Shown: positions 5,599 through 6,979 of the stretch, in pieces
How positions within the stretch are numbered: the stretch's first letter is position 1
Layout: every line of letters starts with the position of its first letter
Assembly: GCA_028711205.1 (NCBI GenBank)
Contig: JAQTSP010000139.1
Coordinates: 1 to 6,979, forward strand
Source: Eubacteriales bacterium
GTDB taxonomy: Bacteria > Bacillota > Clostridia > Christensenellales > SZUA-584
Direction of reading: 5' to 3'
Length of the DNA: 6,979 nucleotides
The notes under the pieces: generated by a model
Seen by the model: only the letters and a program-made list of their open reading frames with translations
Told to the model about the DNA's origin: nothing
Database searches by the model: none
Position numbers and translations under genes: made by a program

Positions 5599-5652
5599 CT
5601 GATAAATAAAGAAAAGTCATACAAAATATCGTAAAATAGGAATGTGTTTATT

Positions 5653-6960
5653 ATGGAAAATATTCAGAATACTGTGCAGCAGTTTTTAGTGCGTCATCAG
5701 ATGTTTTACAGGCAAATCGATCTGGATCAATGCTTGGATGACTATGTCAGGGAAATGGAAGCAGGACTTAACGGTGAAGAGAGCTCGTTGCCTATGCTGC
5801 CTGCATACGTAGCCGTCGATGAATCCTCAATAAATGAAAAAAAGATAATATCGATTGATGCGGGCGGCACGAATTTAAGAGTTGCGCTCGTTTCATTTGA
5901 CAAAAACGGGGAATGCCGTGTGGAAGAGATGCAAAAATACCGCATGCCGGGCATTGAGAAGCAGATATCCAGCGGCACTTTTTTTGAAATATTGGCGGGA
6001 TATGTAAGCCCGTTACTGCATGCAACGAACACGATCGTCATATCGTTTGCTTATCCGGCAGAGATCACGCCGGCCATGGATGGCAAGATCATACGAATGG
6101 TCAAGGAAATAAAGATTGACGGTATTCAAGGCTCTCTTTTGGGTGAGCGCTTAAAAGAATCGATAATAAGAACCGCAGGTCAGGAATGCCATGTGTTTGT
6201 GACGAATGATACCGTCGCCACGTGCCTGGCCGGTATTGCAAGCGCTAAAAAAAATGTATTTGGAAGTTATATCGGATTTGTATTAGGTACAGGGATCAAT
6301 TCATGCTATATAGAGAAAGTGGAAAATATAAAAAAACTGAAGGCCGGATTCGATAAAAAATCGATGATTATTAATGTTGAATCGGCTAATTACAACCGGC
6401 AGCCAAAGGGAGATATCGATATATTATTTGATCAAACAACGATAGATCCCGGGCACAATTCATTGGAAAAAATGGTCAGCGGCGGATATCTTGGCGCTCT
6501 TGTCGATGATATCATTCGCAGGTCGGCAAAGGAGGGGCTTTTTTCTTCGCGCTTCTATGAAGCATATGAAAAAATCGATGAATTGGACACAATTGAAATT
6601 GGAAAGTATATTGAAGGCGAAGATAGTGTTCTGTTAAAAGCGTATAAAGATCAGGGGGATAAGGAGAAACTTTTCTATCTGATCAAATATACCATTAAAC
6701 GTGCGGCAAAATTGGCCGCATTGCAGGTTGCCGGCGCCGCGGTGAAGTGCGGTGAAGGTGCAAGCGGGGATAAACCGGTTTGTATCACTGCCGAAGGTTC
6801 AACCTATTACAAGCTGAAAGGTATGAAAGATGAAATTGAGAGATATCTGCAGGACTGGCTGAGAGATAAACGCGGGATATTTACAAAAGTGATCCAGGTG
6901 GAACATGCGGTCATAAAAGGCGCTGCAATTGCAGGGCTATTCAATGGATATAAGATTTGA
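5653..6960 (+). CDS. Eukaryotic-type hexokinase (Hexokinase_1/Hexokinase_2 family)
   Basis: This 435-aa cytoplasmic enzyme should transfer phosphate from ATP to the 6-OH of a hexose. ATG 5653 is chosen: AGGA (5638-5641) is 11 nt upstream, whereas the in-frame GTG at 5644 has only a 2-nt gap. Motifs follow the hexokinase order, not ROK: phosphate-1 DAGGTNLR (69-76), sugar loop SFAYP (131-135), NDTVATCLAG (185-194) with catalytic base D186, phosphate-2 GFVLGTGINSCYIE (208-221), INVESANY (240-247), LEKMVSGGYLGALV (271-284) and adenosine loop ITAEGSTYYK (378-387). Against the glucose contacts of human glucokinase (S151, T168, K169, N204, D205, N231, E256, E290), K151, N185, D186, N216, E243 and E272 are kept, but Ser becomes A133 and Thr becomes V150. 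Glucose may therefore not be the main substrate. It has its own upstream region, 843 bp after the transporter-isomerase operon. Confidence 0.9.
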   Translation: MENIQNTVQQFLVRHQMFYRQIDLDQCLDDYVREMEAGLNGEESSLPMLPAYVAVDESSINEKKIISIDAGGTNLRVALVSFDKNGECRVEEMQKYRMPGIEKQISSGTFFEILAGYVSPLLHATNTIVISFAYPAEITPAMDGKIIRMVKEIKIDGIQGSLLGERLKESIIRTAGQECHVFVTNDTVATCLAGIASAKKNVFGSYIGFVLGTGINSCYIEKVENIKKLKAGFDKKSMIINVESANYNRQPKGDIDILFDQTTIDPGHNSLEKMVSGGYLGALVDDIIRRSAKEGLFSSRFYEAYEKIDELDTIEIGKYIEGEDSVLLKAYKDQGDKEKLFYLIKYTIKRAAKLAALQVAGAAVKCGEGASGDKPVCITAEGSTYYKLKGMKDEIERYLQDWLRDKRGIFTKVIQVEHAVIKGAAIAGLFNGYKI

Positions 6961-6979
6961 GATTTTTATTGGTTTTTAC

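Larger units (their letters stand above)
4810..5652 (+). other. Long intergenic region, non-coding and regulatory
   Basis: These 843 bp carry no frame with both a plausible start site and protein-like composition. Contents from left to right: operon terminator at 4941-4976; 4977-5112 with only a weak GCCAAA/TTTGGC stem (5000-5005/5018-5023) and nothing else convincing; promoter at 5113-5141; palindrome at 5158-5171; leader with competing stems and terminator-like hairpin at 5214-5325; a weak GATCC/GGATT stem plus T-run at 5344-5367; imperfect hairpin at 5431-5463; promoter-like site at 5519-5547; hairpin at 5553-5598; then the hexokinase start. The region is unusually long for such a compact cluster. 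Confidence 0.6.

Noticed and set aside
5366..5620. 84-codon open frame on the - strand
   Set aside because: No ribosome site before its ATG, a low-complexity Phe/Cys/His-rich translation without family resemblance, and it runs across the hairpins and promoter-like site of the hexokinase upstream region.
4810..5652. CRISPR array, tRNA, insertion sequence or attachment site in the long gap
   Set aside because: No regularly spaced repeats, tRNA-like cloverleaf, transposase frame or paired terminal repeats were visible.

Overview
The window looks like part of a carbohydrate-utilisation region from a Gram-positive, probably clostridial, bacterium. The evidence is a lipobox-anchored substrate-binding protein, strong AGGAGG ribosome sites, A/T-rich intergenic DNA, a cysteine-containing exported protein that suggests an anaerobe, and an ABC ATPase with the 'KLVEIARA...LIVDET' style of first domain. 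No species can be named from the sequence alone. All genes are on the + strand.

Layout. (1) 1-282: the 3' end of a Gfo/Idh/MocA-type oxidoreductase, followed at 285-335 by a short out-of-frame stretch that resembles the same C-terminal tail again. (2) 468-4809: a compact cluster of sugar-binding lipoprotein, double-domain ATPase, membrane permease and a CBS-less KpsF/GutQ-type SIS sugar-phosphate isomerase. A strong hairpin separates the binding-protein gene from the ATPase gene, and a rho-independent terminator at 4941-4976 closes the cluster. (3) 4810-5652: an 843-bp gap without a convincing protein gene. It holds the operon terminator, a good sigma-A-type promoter (5113-5141), a perfect 14-bp palindrome (5158-5171), and a leader-like segment (5214-5325) with competing complementary segments and a second terminator-like hairpin. 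A second promoter-like site and another hairpin lie just before the next gene. (4) 5653-6960: a complete eukaryotic-type (Hexokinase_1/Hexokinase_2) sugar kinase, not a ROK-type glucokinase.

How the parts may work together (inference). A monosaccharide is captured by the lipoprotein and imported by the RbsABC-like transporter. It is then phosphorylated inside the cell, plausibly by the hexokinase homologue. The SIS protein keeps the four catalytic positions I recall for arabinose-5-phosphate isomerase and would interconvert an aldose phosphate and a ketose phosphate. The oxidoreductase upstream may act on the same or a related sugar. The hexokinase has lost two of the usual polar glucose contacts (Ser to Ala, Thr to Val), so glucose may not be its main substrate. 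No transcription regulator is encoded in the window, but the gap before the hexokinase gene carries several candidate regulatory structures and is the least explained part of the window.
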